Origin: Reticulitermes speratus
Taxonomy: Eukaryota; Arthropoda; Insecta; Blattodea; Rhinotermitidae
Reading direction: 5' to 3'
Assembly (NCBI GenBank): GCA_021186555.1
Contig: JAJKFL010000003.1
Location: 41,188,408-41,252,407, forward strand
Length of the DNA stretch: 64,000 nucleotides
Both the position numbers and the translations under genes were made by a program. Below, in pieces: positions 48,950 through 61,320 of the stretch. Within the stretch, counting starts at the first letter, position 1. Each line of letters opens with the position of its first letter. Under the pieces are notes generated by a model. The model was given only the letters and a program-made list of their open reading frames with translations, was not told the origin of the DNA and ran no database searches.

Positions 48950-49517
48950 CAGTGTTTCTCGGGCTTTGGGTCGCGAAGCTATTCTGAATGCGTCGTGAAA
49001 AATTTCATTAATCTACTTATTACTATCTCACACTCCTTTGATAAGTGTATTAAAAGCAGTGTTTTTCTAAATATCATCATTTCTAGTGAACCTCTAGCAA
49101 TGATGGCTTGACCGTCATGTTATTAAAAATGATAATGACCACTGACTATCAGGGTTGACAACCTTTTAATGAAAAAAATCGAATCAGCCATAAAATGGCA
49201 GTTTTTTCGCCGAAATTATCATGCGAATGGGAAAATTTTCTCAATTTGAGGAACATCTCGCGAAACACAAGAAAATTAAATTTACGAGATTATGAAGACT
49301 AACTCTAAATATGAGAATCATAAGAGGAGTCAAAATACTAAACTCAAGGTCATGCACATTTTATGCTAATCTTCATTTAACTAAATCACTAAATGTCACT
49401 TTTGTTACACTGAGTCAAATTTTTTTATTTACACCGATCTTCATTTCTTACTCTTGGGGTCACGAGACAAAGCGATCGGCCTAATCTGGGTTGCGGCTTA
49501 AAAAGGTTGAGACACTG
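48950..49517. mobile_element. hAT-superfamily non-autonomous element with perfect 8-bp duplication
   Basis: The 568-bp element begins CAGTGTTTCTCGGGCTTTGG and its other end, complemented, reads CAGTGTCTCAACC. It is flanked on both sides by ctataggc (48942-48949 and 49518-49525). An 8-bp duplication and a CAGTGTTTCTC end are diagnostic of hAT. The gggtcgcga / ggttgcggc subterminal blocks also match this kind of element. No transposase ORF is present. Confidence 0.88.
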
Positions 49518-49525
49518 CTATAGGC

Positions 49526-51094
49526 TATAGGCTACACGCTATAGACTACAGGTTACTGTGTCTGTAATGCTACCAGCAATGATTTGGTGGGTCGTAAGTT
49601 ACTTGCAGTCGCTGCACCAATGTTAGCGGTCACATATCATTGGCTTATGTAAAACTATCATAAGGCCACCGAAACAAGTCTCACGGATTGTGATCATGGC
49701 GGATGTCAAGGGTTCCTCCACTCTGCATATTGCTGCATTCTGCTTCAGCCACCCTCTGGCCTATATCAGCCTCAACAAAACCTGCTACAGACCAATTTTC
49801 GGCGACGCATAACGCGAAACTTGAAGAGTCCATCTTACAACACTTCTCCTAACCTTCCATCATTATAGTTGCTGCACAGTGAGTTTACTACTAACGACAG
49901 TGCTATTCATATTACTGAGAAGTGCACATATTCGGAAATTCTTCCTCCTTCCACGCCAAAGTGGCAGCGCTGTTCTGAAGGACTGCAGTGTCATTCACCA
50001 TCCACAATGCGCCATTGCCAACTCCAAAGAAACTCAGAGAATATGCCATTCAGCACATGATACGTATAAATGTTGTTATGAGCATGGAGACGTAGAGACA
50101 GGCGGTGGCAAAAGTGATGGTTATGTCCAGCCTAGCAAGCATCAAGTACCATCTTCGACTACAGGCTTTTCTGCACGCTGCTTGTTCCAATTTTCGGTGA
50201 CATTGCCTGTTGTGAATATTGTTCGTGTTATTATTTCTTACGATCGGTAACAGCTTGCTTCTTCCTTGTCACCTTCCTACTGCAACCCGACAGCACTTCA
50301 ACTTTCCTACGCGCATATCGCGACAACTTTACCTGGTTAGGGTTCTACCAACATTCGTGTAAACAGATAGACCGGAAGAATGGATGGAAATATAGGGAAC
50401 TAGTGGAGGTTGGAGCGTAACAGCTTGAGGGAGATATACAGGTGGTCGATCTAAGAGACTTTTTTTTTTCCATGGTGTTATTGTAGTTTTTGAACTTGAG
50501 CAGCCACGTCGCACGTGAAGCGGAAGTGATTTACTAGGGATAAAGGTATTCGCACGCCATGCACACTACACAAATTATACGCGTAGAACGTGAAACCATA
50601 ATTTCTTTACACTCATAAAGATGTTGTATCATAATTTATATTTCATATGACAACTTAATACTCATAAAATGACACAGTCTCAAAGTTCAAAAGGTTTATA
50701 CTTTGTAACAAACACATGTAATATAACATTACTCTTATATGGGGTAGCTACGATGAAAGCTCATTGCCTGGATTTGTTAAAACTCTGGAGCCTACCGATA
50801 TAATGAAGCTACTTATATATAATGACACATTATATTCCCGAAGACCTATAACCCATGATTTTTAATATATATTCATACTGACCAAAATCTTTACCGGACG
50901 TAACAATAAACAACCGAAAAGATGAAAATTATACGAATGTACACCGGTTGACAAGAAAAAAAGATGTTGAAAGTGTTCGTAAATTGCAGAGGTTAAAGAC
51001 AAAAATAAACTTGTCCCCGTGTACTTTATGAAGGCACATGGAGGAAGAGGTATAGTTTCACGCTCCTTGGTAGTAGATTGAAGTCAGTTCTCTC
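49526..51094. other. Intronic sequence with no firm feature
   Basis: Immediately after the hAT element is a short imperfect repeat of ctatagg/gctaca-type words to about 49555. ORFs at 49869-50250 show no recognised family. Confidence 0.35.
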
Positions 51095-51275
51095 TTACAC
51101 AGCCCGGCCACTTTAACCCAGACAAACGTGTCGTCGGTATCACTGAATAGAAGGATAGGTGGGCTCCACAGCTGGTCTGATGCTTTCGAGAAAGAAAAAA
51201 CGTTTGCTCCTCCTGGGAATTAAAGAGCTAAGCATCGGACATGCAACCGCTAGCCTAGTCACGTCACTATACCGT
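51095..51275 (-). repeat. tRNA-derived SINE, family D, copy 2
   Basis: Shares cccggccactttaaccca, aatagaaggat..gtgggctcc, gagaaagaaaaaacgtttgc, tcctcctgggaattaaagag and tagcctagtcac with the 32650 copy. The B-box is degraded. Confidence 0.55.
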
Positions 51276-51289
51276 CTACGCCATCCCCG

Positions 51290-53708
51290 TCCGCTCCATC
51301 ACGTCACAGTACACAACGTGATTATCCTTATATCTTTAGTTCTGTTTATTTAAAAGGTGATTTGTTCGTACAGTAAACGGCGGGAAGACATTGAAAATAT
51401 TCGTATTTATAAGTGTTTTGCTTTAAATCACCAGTTTTACGTTATATTCAGAGCGATTCATGACTTAGTACCGTAAATGAAGTATCTTATTTCTGACGTC
51501 TTTTCCAGTCAGATATGTCACATATGCACAGGCCTGATCATTCAGCGTTTCGGGTTTGTTATTACCTGAATGTCACAGAAAGGATAAGCGAACATCTTCT
51601 GATAAATTCTTATTTCTAAATTTACAATGAAATTCTAAATGATCACCTAAAGCCTCACCACACATCCTGGCAAGTCTGTGAATCGAGCGTGCAGCTTGCA
51701 TCACTTTGCTAGGAATGTCCTCTACACGGTTCGCAGCATCCCAATGCGACGGAGCAATGCAACATGTATTTAAATTTCTTTTGGTATGTGATACCTCCAT
51801 GCCTCCTTATAGAGAACAGTCTAGCAAGCTTAGGTCTGGAGATCATATGACCAATGTTCTTGACCACCACGACCAATCCATTGACAACGAAAGCGATAAT
51901 CGAGATGTTCTCATTGCAGAGCTAAAATGAGTGATCACTGCGCCGTGTTGCACTAATGTACAAAGGCAAATTGTACTAACAACGGTGCATATGTGGCAGT
52001 TCGTTCTGCAGATTTTGCAATTAAATACCACCAGTAAGACGACCGTTGAAAATAAACGATTTACAGACGTGCCAAGATGTGTATTACAGCTGAGAGTGTT
52101 CGCTTTGAATATTTGTTGTAAATTCTTCAATGCACACTTTATCGAAATACTTGTTCTGTTACATCACGTCATGATTTATTCGTAAACCACGAGAATCAGA
52201 ACTAAATTTACATGACAATTCTCATTTGAAAGGACATCTCGATTATCAAGTAACGACATTGTCAGTAATCAGTCTGTGTAACGGACATGAAAAAGCTGGC
52301 ATTCACGAATTTAAAATGCGGAACAAATAACACAGCAAATGCGCCAGGGATATAAGGCTAAGCTTGTGTCTCACAAATAATTTCCTATAAAACTGGTTAT
52401 GACAACCTACCACAAAAAGTGAAAGAAAAGGGTGAAGAAGAGAAAAATGAAATAAAGGAATTTATATACAGGCCTAAGATTGCGTGCGTGAAGAATAGGA
52501 TTTATTGCCCCAGAACTAGAACAATTCGCAATATCAAAAAGTCAATACTTTAAGTTACAGAATTTTATCGATTGAGCTGTTTTTAATTTATTTAATACTG
52601 AACGGTAAACTCGCACCTTGTTCATTATTATAACCTGTGCTGAAGTTTCAAACATTACTAAAGCTCATGACTGGTTTTCCTTATACAGTTAAAAGTGAAT
52701 ATGAAGGCTCCGTAATTACATTAATGTTCGATGTCAGAACATTTCGTGGGCAACACGGCTGGCTTCAAACAGAGTGTCATTTCTATTAGAATATTAAAAG
52801 GCCACGATACAGAGAAGGGTGACACATATAGTGAGTATATGGCAGGAATAAACTAACCGGTCTGTTGGTAAAATTAACGTGACGTACAATGACAGGAATT
52901 ACCTTCTTTGTACTTGATTATGTTTCGTAACTATTGTCTTCCTTTCTGACTTGCGTTCGAGTGGCTGTGTTAATTGCCATATACGTATAAGCATTAGAAA
53001 ACAATTATACTTCGAAATATCATGACTCATTTTTAAGCATGATCCAACAGTTAATATTTATTCATATAAAATATTCAGTTATTTTTTAATCATACGTTCT
53101 CTGAAAGAAGTAACAAATATGGTACATTGCATATTAGCAAATTTATCTGATTCTAGTGGCACAAACTGTTTTCATCAGTAAAAATTACGTAACTCCAAAT
53201 TGCACTTCTGTGCTTCTGCTCTTGTTTCTTCCTCAGTCTCTTAAATCATTTGCTATCGATTTCCTGAGACAGCGAACGAAACTGCGATATTGGTGGTGTA
53301 GATTTTAGAAACGGTATCTAGCTGCTACAGACACAACACGGCTCATCGAAAGAACATGCTTCAGCCTGCCAGGAATGCTCAGTCGTGGACGAAAGCCATC
53401 GGTTAATGTAGCAAAGATTTGACTATTTATTTATTTATGTGATGACTCAACAGTCTAGTAGACAATTACAAATACAGCACAAATATGAACAGACAACAAC
53501 AAATCACAACATCAATGCCAAAAAAGGAAATGAAAAAGAAGGCATTAAACGATTTTTTTAGAAGTTAAAAGAAAGAAAAGACGATACACGTCTGAAAGGA
53601 GAACGCCGTAAACCAAGATAAGGATAGTTAATACTTACTGCAGTACCACAGTAACATGAAATGTGAGTGACGAAAAAACAAACTGTGCTCTAGAAGTCAG
53701 CAGTAATA

Positions 53709-53747
<39 letters not shown>

Positions 53748-54909
53748 TAAAATAATAACTCTTAGCGATATGATTTGATGGGGCCTCAAGTACAATATAC
53801 GCTATATTACTGAGTCAAATCAAATGATGATGTGGAGAAGGAGGAGGACAACTGACACAACGGAAATTAGCCTAATAATGCTATAATATGGTGATAATTA
53901 TGTTGTTGACAATGTGATTATAACAACAATAAAGATGTTAAAACTAAGACTTTTAAATATATAGTTGTTTGACGAATGATTGTTTGGTTTATTGTAAGTT
54001 ATGTTAATTAATATGATAATAATAACAGCTGCATTCATGACAGTAAGACAGGCTAAATGATCATTATGACAGTAATGGTACGACTACTAATGCTAGTTCA
54101 TTTTTGTTCTATTTTGGGGTCCTCGTCAATAATAACAGTAAATCTAACAACGGATGCTGTAAGCTTACAAGGGTTCTTGTCACTGTAGGATTTAAGATTC
54201 GTGGGATGAGAAACTGGGCTTTCGTGCTTTAGTGATGTACCTCGTATGTTCAAGCTGTTCCACTGTTTCGACGTACATGCAATAGCAATGACCAAAGCGT
54301 TTCACCCGAAAGCCGAACTTACACACTGCACATAGGCCAAGAAAACCTATGCACGATAATTCTTAGATTGGCATACTGTCTTGTATATCACAACGGTATG
54401 TCACACAAAGATGTCTTACTGTTATTTGATGATTTCTGAACGCATCATTTGCCGTTATTTTCAAACTGACTCGGTTTACAGACGCTGCACCGAAGCTGTC
54501 ATTCTTAAAAATGATTAATTAATTTAGGAGATGTGACTTATCCAAAGACAAGCATGAAACTAATAGGCAATTTTATTTCTTTTGTTAAATGTGACCTATA
54601 GGCACACACAGCGACAGGAATTTTCCTCGACTTACAATCGCCATATCTGTTAATATTTCACTTAGTCATTCAGCATTTGAACATAGTGAATTCTGTTTGT
54701 GCGTTTGGAACATATTTCATGGCTTACGAGGAGTAATCAATACATGACCCTTCACCTTACAAGACATGACGTTCTTTCGGCAGTGATGATAAAGTGTGCT
54801 GTCTTCATGACTGCCATAAAGAAAGAAGCAGAACTTTCTCCCGAAACGTTAGTGCCTATCTACCAGAATACATGACGCCATATTAGAGACGACAAAAAAA
54901 TTTATTTTG
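51290..54909. other. Intronic sequence with a TAA microsatellite
   Basis: A (TAA)n tract lies at 53703-53758. A block at 54833-54880 (cccgaaacgttagtgcctat, ctaccagaatacatgacgcc) resembles the tail of the hammerhead-like GAAACGT subtype and the unit of the 45-bp minisatellite. Nothing else was recognised. Confidence 0.4.
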
Positions 54910-55090
54910 TATTAGTGTCAGAATATGAGGCCGTAGATTGGATTCATCTGGCTCAGTACAAGATCCAGCGTTAGGCTCGTATAAACACGGAAATCAGCTT
55001 TGGTTCGATAAAATGCGGAGACTTTCTTGACCAGCTGACCGCGTGTTACCTTCTAAATAAGATTTATGGATTTGGTTACATATTTCTGAG
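54910..55090 (+). pseudogene. LINE relic, 3' coding end
   Basis: AVDWIHLAQYKIQ followed by ARINTEISFGSIKCGDFLDQ tracks the DWIHLAQDRDRWRALVNTEMNFRVP.KCGNFL end of the LINE. Stops and frameshifts are present. Confidence 0.7.
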
Positions 55091-56913
55091 CGGGTGGTTG
55101 TGGGCGGTGGTGTGCTACTTCACGAGACAGTGCCAGGCGTTGGATATTAGAAATTCAGTGCCTTTAGTAAATAACGATGTGGGGCTTTATTAACCAAGGG
55201 AACGTTTAGAGGATGAGGAGAAAACTGTGGAATACATGACTGAAAAATTCTTTAAAATAGAAGAGTAAGCAGAGGCAGAGGTAATATGAAAGCAAGAGAA
55301 AGAAGACTGATGAAGACATGCCTGAGAAAGAAAACTCGGCAGGATGAAGAGCTTACCCGATTACCGATTACGCTTGCTTCTGATGGCTTCCGTCATGTTA
55401 TAAAACCTCAAGATTGGAAAGTTCTCAGCTTAAGATGCAAAGATGATAGAAGAAGGGAGACAGAGGAGCAAGGGTTAGGACTAAAATAGACTTTACTAAC
55501 TCAGCTACTATAGCAGTCTTGGGGAAAAATTTCTTCTCTTGCTTCAAAATTCACGAACTTCCTGGGTTAAGCATATAGGAAGATGAATGATATATGATGG
55601 AGTATTCTATATAACCAAAAGTAGCTCTATCAGCACATTCTTCTGAAACCTTCCAGCCATTTCTAAACAACGAACAAACGGTAGAAGAATTTAAATAAAC
55701 ATACAACACTTTCTAGCATTTATGGCATCCATATTGTATTTATGATTACGTGTACAGCAGGGCTTAAGAAGGGACTTGTGCTTATCACAGCGATGCTTCT
55801 GAAGATTCAGGTCTTATGAGATGTTACATTGCGTCGACTCGTAAATAATTACAGACATTTCGAGCAGGAATGGTGCTTCCATCTTCAGGGTAAGATCCAA
55901 GAAGACAGCAAACTTCTAAACTAAAAATTTCCCTTTATCCTGCAACGTTGCTTGTCACTGAAGTTTGACAAAAAGAAGTGTAGAATACTGAATAACAATT
56001 GCAATTACTGAGATCTAGTCTAAGTTCGTAAAATGATGAAGGCGAATAATTACATATAGGACAAAGTTGCAGAAATAACACTATGAGTAGTTACTTCTAA
56101 CTGCAGTGAACGTAGTTAAAAAGCAGTTGTGACAGTTCTGCTTGAAGCCGGAATTACTGACATATAAATACATATAAATTTAATAAATATAATATTGAAT
56201 TACGCCATTCTAATCCTTTAAAGCACAATGGTTACTAAGCGTACCACCAATCTAAAATGAAGAAAAAATCTGCGTGTTACAGAGTGAATGTATATATTCA
56301 AACTATTCTTGGAACTAACAGCGACTATTTCTGTCTACAGCTTTAATAGACTGGTTTTTGCATGGAGAATGGGCATTTACTCTGAGGTACGACCTCAGAT
56401 TTCAAATATTTTTACTCAAAGTTCATGACTCTGAGAGTTCTGCTAAATACTTGTAATTATTTTTCAGATATCACCACTATATTTTGTATTGTAAACCAGC
56501 AATGAAACCCTCTCACGCAGCTAATAAGAAAAGAGATAATTCTTATAAAACCACTTCTACGTTGATGTTTATAAACATAACTTGTTTCGACAGAACGTTG
56601 GCATATTAGCGGGTAAATTTCCCTTTAAGTGGAATGTTAATAAAACCAGCCTTACATTTCCGGATGGGTCAAGTATTTAAGGTAAACGTTATAGTCCTTA
56701 CAATTCAACTGTATTTTATATTTTTAAGCGAAAATGTCATTTTATGGTTTTGTGATATTACATAAAATTACATCTCTCTTTACAGGGATCAAATAAAATT
56801 AAATATACAGCGAAATAAGAGTTAAATTTTTATATTTTATGTGTAATTAAAACGTGACGATTTTCATTAGCATTTCTTTAAAGCAAACGTTACCTCTGAA
56901 GGTAACATAATGC
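55091..56913. other. Intronic sequence with no firm feature
   Basis: A basic 67-codon ORF lies at 55286-55489 with no recognised family. A possible degraded hammerhead-like stretch lies on the minus strand at 55855-55905 (CTGAAGA...gctcGAAATGTC). Confidence 0.35.
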
Positions 56914-57208
56914 TGTGGCCGTGCCATGGCTCAGGCGGTTAGTCGCCGGCCTCCCACCGTGGAGGCCCGGGTTCGATCGCGGGTCAGTCCATGTGGGATT
57001 TGTGGTGAACAAAGTGGCACTGGGACAGATTTTTCCTCGAGTACTTCGGTTTTCCCCTATCAATTTCATTCCACCGGTGCTCCATTACTTGGAAAAATGA
57101 AAAAAATGACCATATTTCATCTTAATGACAGGGTTGCACAAGAAGCCTTAAGGCTGCGGTACGTCCGTAGCATCCATCTGCTGCGGGGTCCTTCAACACA
57201 AAAAAAAA
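56914..57208 (+). repeat. tRNA-derived SINE, family C, complete-looking copy
   Basis: The A-box region (atggctcaggcggttagtcg) and B-box (gggttcgatcg, about 56970) are well preserved. The body ccatgtgggatttgtggtga, acaaagtggcactgggacag, agtacttcggttttcccc, tcaatttcattccacc follows. A run of nine A at 57200-57208 may be the 3' tail. No clear target duplication was found. Confidence 0.8.
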
Positions 57209-57394
57209 TCATGGTGTCGAACCACTGTGGAAGTATACACATATAAATGTATAAATTATCTTATGAGATTCTGCTGTCTTCGAACAGCTGTATTGTTTGT
57301 TACTGAATACTTGAAGTGTGTTACGTTTCGTTATATTATTTGGAACTATTATTAGAGAGAGGAGGACAATTTTAAAACCGTTAATTTAGCAAAA

Positions 57395-57465
57395 GCCTGT
57401 AAAGGTGTGGATTGGGTTCATTTGGCTGAGGCTGACACTTGTGGACACAAATGCAGTGAATTCTC
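57395..57465 (+). pseudogene. Short LINE relic
   Basis: CKGVDWVHLAEADTCGHKCSE resembles GVDWIHLAQDRDRWRALVN. It is short, so chance is not excluded. Confidence 0.4.
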
Positions 57466-57527
57466 AAAGCAGCTATAATCTTCCGGCAGTTAACGAAACT
57501 GCAGCCATTGTTAATATGAACACAATA

Positions 57528-57604
57528 CAGAGTATACACAAAGAATGGTGCGGTTTTAATAGTGAAAACTATTGAAACCGCACCATTCTTTTGTGTATAC
57601 CCTG
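57528..57604. mobile_element. 77-bp palindromic MITE, TA duplication
   Basis: It starts CAGAGTATACACAAAGAATG and ends with the complement of CAGGGTATACACAAAAGAAT, flanked by TA on each side (57526-57527, 57605-57606). Almost the whole element folds into one hairpin with a small loop near 57562. This fits a minimal Tc1/mariner-type MITE. Confidence 0.8.
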
Positions 57605-57609
57605 TATAC

Positions 57610-58284
57610 AGTAATACACATAATTTGTCCATAAAATCGCCTTTATTTAAGCAGCCAAGAGGCAAGGTTCCGGTACCTGAGCCCGGAACTTTAAATTTGG
57701 TGTAAATATACTGGACTTCCAGCACATCGTTACATTTCATCACCCTTCATCTATAATACGAAACAACACTTCAGACAATGAACTTCGAAATTAAGGCTGT
57801 TTTATGGCCAAGCGAAACGCAGTGTGGTGCAGAGGAAGACTTAAACTGTCCGGAGAAATGTCACACCGTAAAACTGAACCTCAAAACAGAAAGTGTACGA
57901 AGTTGCAACTGCATGTTGACTTATTTGTTTTGCATGTTATCAACTCCATAACTTACTACATGGAGCAAAGTCTTCGAGAAGTTGCCAGTGGTTCAATTGG
58001 CTAAGAAATTCCCAGCCGTAATGGAACAGCCTTCTGCATCCAGCCAGTTATCTATGACTGGAATGTGGTTATTGTGGGAAAGCTGAAGAAGATATACAGG
58101 ACGTTTGGTGAGCAGTACTTTTATAAGACTGTGGAGCAGATGGGATGATATTAATAACTTTTGGGAGAGGGGTTTTGAAGATGAGAGGTGAATGGAACCG
58201 ACTTAGGATCATGACCAATTGTGGGCTTTTGTTCAGTGGTGTATAACCCCTACCATATTTTATGGACCGCAGTAACAATCTGGT
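57610..58284. other. Intronic sequence with no recognised feature
   Basis: Nothing recognised. The upstream part of the LINE relic at 58285 may extend to the left but is unrecognisable. Confidence 0.35.
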
Positions 58285-58503
58285 CACATCGTGCGTAGAA
58301 ATTGCCTCCTGAAACACGTGATTGAAGGAAAGTGAAGGATCGAAATGACCGGAAGACGAGGAAGAAGGCGTAAGCAGCTACTGGATGATCTTAAGGAAAA
58401 GAGAAGATACACGAAATTGAAAGAGGAAGCACTAGATAGCACCATGTGGAGAACTCGCTTTGGAAGAGGCTACGCACCTGTCGTAAGACAGACTACTGAA
58501 TGA
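58285..58503 (+). pseudogene. LINE relic of a second family, C-terminal end
   Basis: RNCLLKHVIEGK, a stop, then MTGRRGRRRKQLLDDLKEK, KLKEEALDSTMWRTRFGRGY and APVVRQTTE then TGA. The last 53 codons are open and very close to the C-terminus of a LINE I recall as abundant in cockroaches and other insects (RRGRR.KQLLDDLKE..YWKLKEEALDRT.WRTRFGRGYGPV). It is the best preserved LINE piece here, hence probably the youngest, and the main clue to the host clade. Confidence 0.82.
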
Positions 58504-59879
58504 ATAACAATATAGTCAAGCACGCGACATGGAATCGAATTGTGAAACAAGTTATTTAAATAAAGAGCTTAGTTTACGTGTATTAAATAGTTTGAAACGT
58601 TCTTCAAACATATAACCATAGCGTTTCTGAAGTAGTATAAAAGCATGTGTACGTTTTCGAGGAAACAGACGACCATTATCTGTCTGGGTTCCTAATATTG
58701 TACGTACATCTAAGTTTGAAGTTAATGATGAAAGAGAGAAACGTGTAGGAGTATTGTAACGAAATGCAAGCTCATTAGACGTTTGAAAACACTAGCGCTG
58801 ATGTTTATATGTGCTAAATACGCTTAAAAGAAGTATTGCTTGAAAAACAAAGCGTTACCTTCACTCCATCCTAGATTGCCTTTGGGATTTTTTATATGCC
58901 CGCCACCTACGTGCTGGAAATTGTATTACAGTTTGAAATCAAAATCTGATTAACTACTTGTAAAATGTATTCCACTTCAAAGTGGAATTTAATTACTTTT
59001 GCTTCGGAGTTCCTGAGCTTTTACAGGTTATCTTAAGGTAACAATATTTCCTTTTCGTTCTTTTATACCTCCCACTTAAGACTTTCCAGGACACTCGGAA
59101 GGTAAATACTAATTAATTTCCCTTCAGTCGCTTTAAAATTGAGCGCAGTAGGCAAGAAGGCGAAATATTAGAAAATACCATAGTTAAATCCCGTAAATTG
59201 AGAGATACAAGGTTTCTCTGTGAACAAATACGGAGTTGCAGCTTCCAGTGGTAGTTCTCCTTATGAGCACGGTGCATTACTTCGTTTCCATTTGAAGAAT
59301 TTTAACACTGCAGAGGCAAATAGCAATTATTTGTTATGTTAACTGGTCCTGTCCTACTAATGTACGGCTTTACAAGAGTTAAGAGTGGTATAGCTGGCGG
59401 CACAAAACGTGCATGCCATGCAATCCGACAAGTTAAAAAATAACATTCAATTAACATTTATTTGTTCTACGTTATCCCAATGCTTGAAGAGTGGTAGCAA
59501 TTTTTTGTTCAAACAACATTAAATTCGAATGTCGGCGTTCTTTACAGATAATTCTTATTTTACTAGTGTAGAGGTCACTCTGAGATTGAAATGGGATTAT
59601 TTATTTCATGTCTTCATCCACTATCCCCTCTTTGCCTTTCCTTTACAATTTCACACCTCCCCTTTCCTTCTTCAAACAAATCTCCTTTAAGTTAAAACGT
59701 GTATTCAGATACATCTTTGTCCTTCAGATGGCATAGTTTCGAACAGTAAGGACGATCCAGTCTAAATTCCATGCATTAACTGAACCGCTGAAAATAAATA
59801 AATTTTTATACTTTCCACCGTAGAATTGGGAGAATGTGTCACCGGGAATTATTGGTTCACATTTTTAACATAGTGACAT
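58504..59879. other. Intronic sequence with no firm feature
   Basis: A 20-base palindrome (attccacttcaaagtggaat) lies at 58969-58988. Nothing else was recognised. Confidence 0.35.
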
Positions 59880-59914
59880 GTGAGGGAAACCTAGGAAGCG
59901 TTCTTACAATAGGA

Positions 59915-60110
59915 TGGAGCTCGACTACGTAGAGGGAATACAATTATGGATGCCCTTAATAAGCCATTTAATAATCGTATTATCAACATTCATTGCCCTG
60001 GACATTTTGCCTATAGGTGGCCATGGTTACCAAATTCTGTCTATAGGTGGCCATGGTTACCACATTCTGTCTATAGGTGGCCATGGTTACCACATTTTCC
60101 GGACCTAAAC
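59915..60110 (+). pseudogene. Possible transposase fragment (IS630/Tc1-mariner type) with internal triplication
   Basis: The frame beginning near 59946 reads MDALNKPFNNRIINIHCPGH, then FAYRWPWLP repeated, then HFPDLNP. This looks like the '..ALN..FGNRIIS....WPPRSPDLNP' region of DDE transposases. A 30-bp unit (ctataggtggccatggttac plus ten bases) occurs almost three times at 60010-60097, tripling the WPWLP step. The identification rests on a short segment. Confidence 0.45.
60010..60097. repeat. Tandem repeat, 30-bp unit, 2.9 copies
   Basis: tctataggtggccatggtta with ccacattctg is repeated in direct order with one or two differences per unit. It lies within the putative transposase fragment. 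Confidence 0.9.
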
Positions 60111-60880
60111 CCTGAAAGGCAACCCCCACAGGTCTGTGTTTAATACACTTCAAGAATAAATGTTGTGTGTCATCAGAATCATTGCGGACTTGGGTACAGG
60201 TTAAACTCGACGACTGGGTACAATATTATAAACTGTGTACCTCAAAAGAAAACATGGCCGTAGCTGACGACTATACTATTGCTATACTCATGAAAACAGA
60301 AAACGGGTAAATCGTTTAAGGAAAAGTTCATGCTTATCCTTAGTCTTGCTCCGGAATAATATTTTATACGGGAGTGTTAAGGCTTTATGCTTCATTTGGT
60401 CTATTTACCGATTAAATTTTTCTAGTACACCAAAATGTATACAACTACGAGTACATTCCATAACAAAATAAACTGCAAGGAAAATGTATAAACATCAGTA
60501 ATTCTAAAACCTACGTTTTTAAGGGTACTCTCTTGTTATGACACACCACTCTCCGGTCAATGCAAGCTGCATGTGCTAACTGCAAATCGGCCTGGCCTGG
60601 TCTGTCGTATAGAATTTTGACATTTAAAACATATTATAAACAAACAGCCAGTAATTTCATTGTAAAAAATTCATGTAAATGCAGCAAACAAAGGCACATA
60701 ATTTTTAAAAACCTAAATAAACATTTTCGTGACCTATTTAACGACGTCTCATCTGCTGTAGCTATTAGCGTAGAATGGGTACAAAACAAATGAGGAGGCA
60801 GTCGTAGTGCATAAGGTACTGTCTGCAGCTCCATGTGAGGTATAAGGAAAATACGAAAAGTTCGAGATAACCCGGTTTCG

Positions 60881-61146
60881 GGTCCTCAATTCTAAAACAC
60901 GACTTACAAGATAGGACCTCAATTCTAAAACACGACTTCCAAGATAGGACCTCAATTCTAAAACACGACTTCCAAGATAGGACCTCAATTCTGAAACACG
61001 ACTTCCAAGATCGGACCTCAATTCTAAACACGACTTCCAAGATATGATCTCAATTCTAAAACACGATTTCCAAGATAGAACCTCAATTCTAAAACACGAC
61101 TTCCAAGATAGGACCTCAATTCTAAAACACGACTTCCAAGATAGGA
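60881..61146. repeat. Minisatellite, 33-bp unit, 8 copies
   Basis: The unit is ctcaattctaaaacacgact followed by tccaagataggac. The eight copies differ at a few positions, and one unit is a base shorter. The left flank (ggaaaatacgaaa) and right flank (aggaaatacgaaa) are similar, so expansion may have started between short direct repeats. The array begins 216 bp downstream of the first CELF RRM2 exon in the direction of transcription and is followed by a TAA/AAT tract to about 61195. Confidence 0.93.
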
Positions 61147-61320
61147 AATACGAAACAACAACAATAATAAAAATAATAATAATAATAACAGTCTAAAGCA
61201 GAAAGCAGTTATATTGAACACATGCCGTACAGCTAGAAATTCTTCAGAAGAATAATGAATAACAGCTGGGTCAGTGATCCATACTCCGTGAATTACAGCT
61301 AAACCACAGTGAATTCAGAA

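Noticed and set aside
55855-55905. Hammerhead-like stretch on the minus strand (CTGAAGA...GAAATGTC)
   Set aside because: The core is plausible but GAAAC reads GAAAT, stem II is weak and helix I is absent. Kept only as a remark.
60749-61221. Frames rich in LELRSYLGSRV repeats
   Set aside because: Translation of the 33-bp minisatellite.
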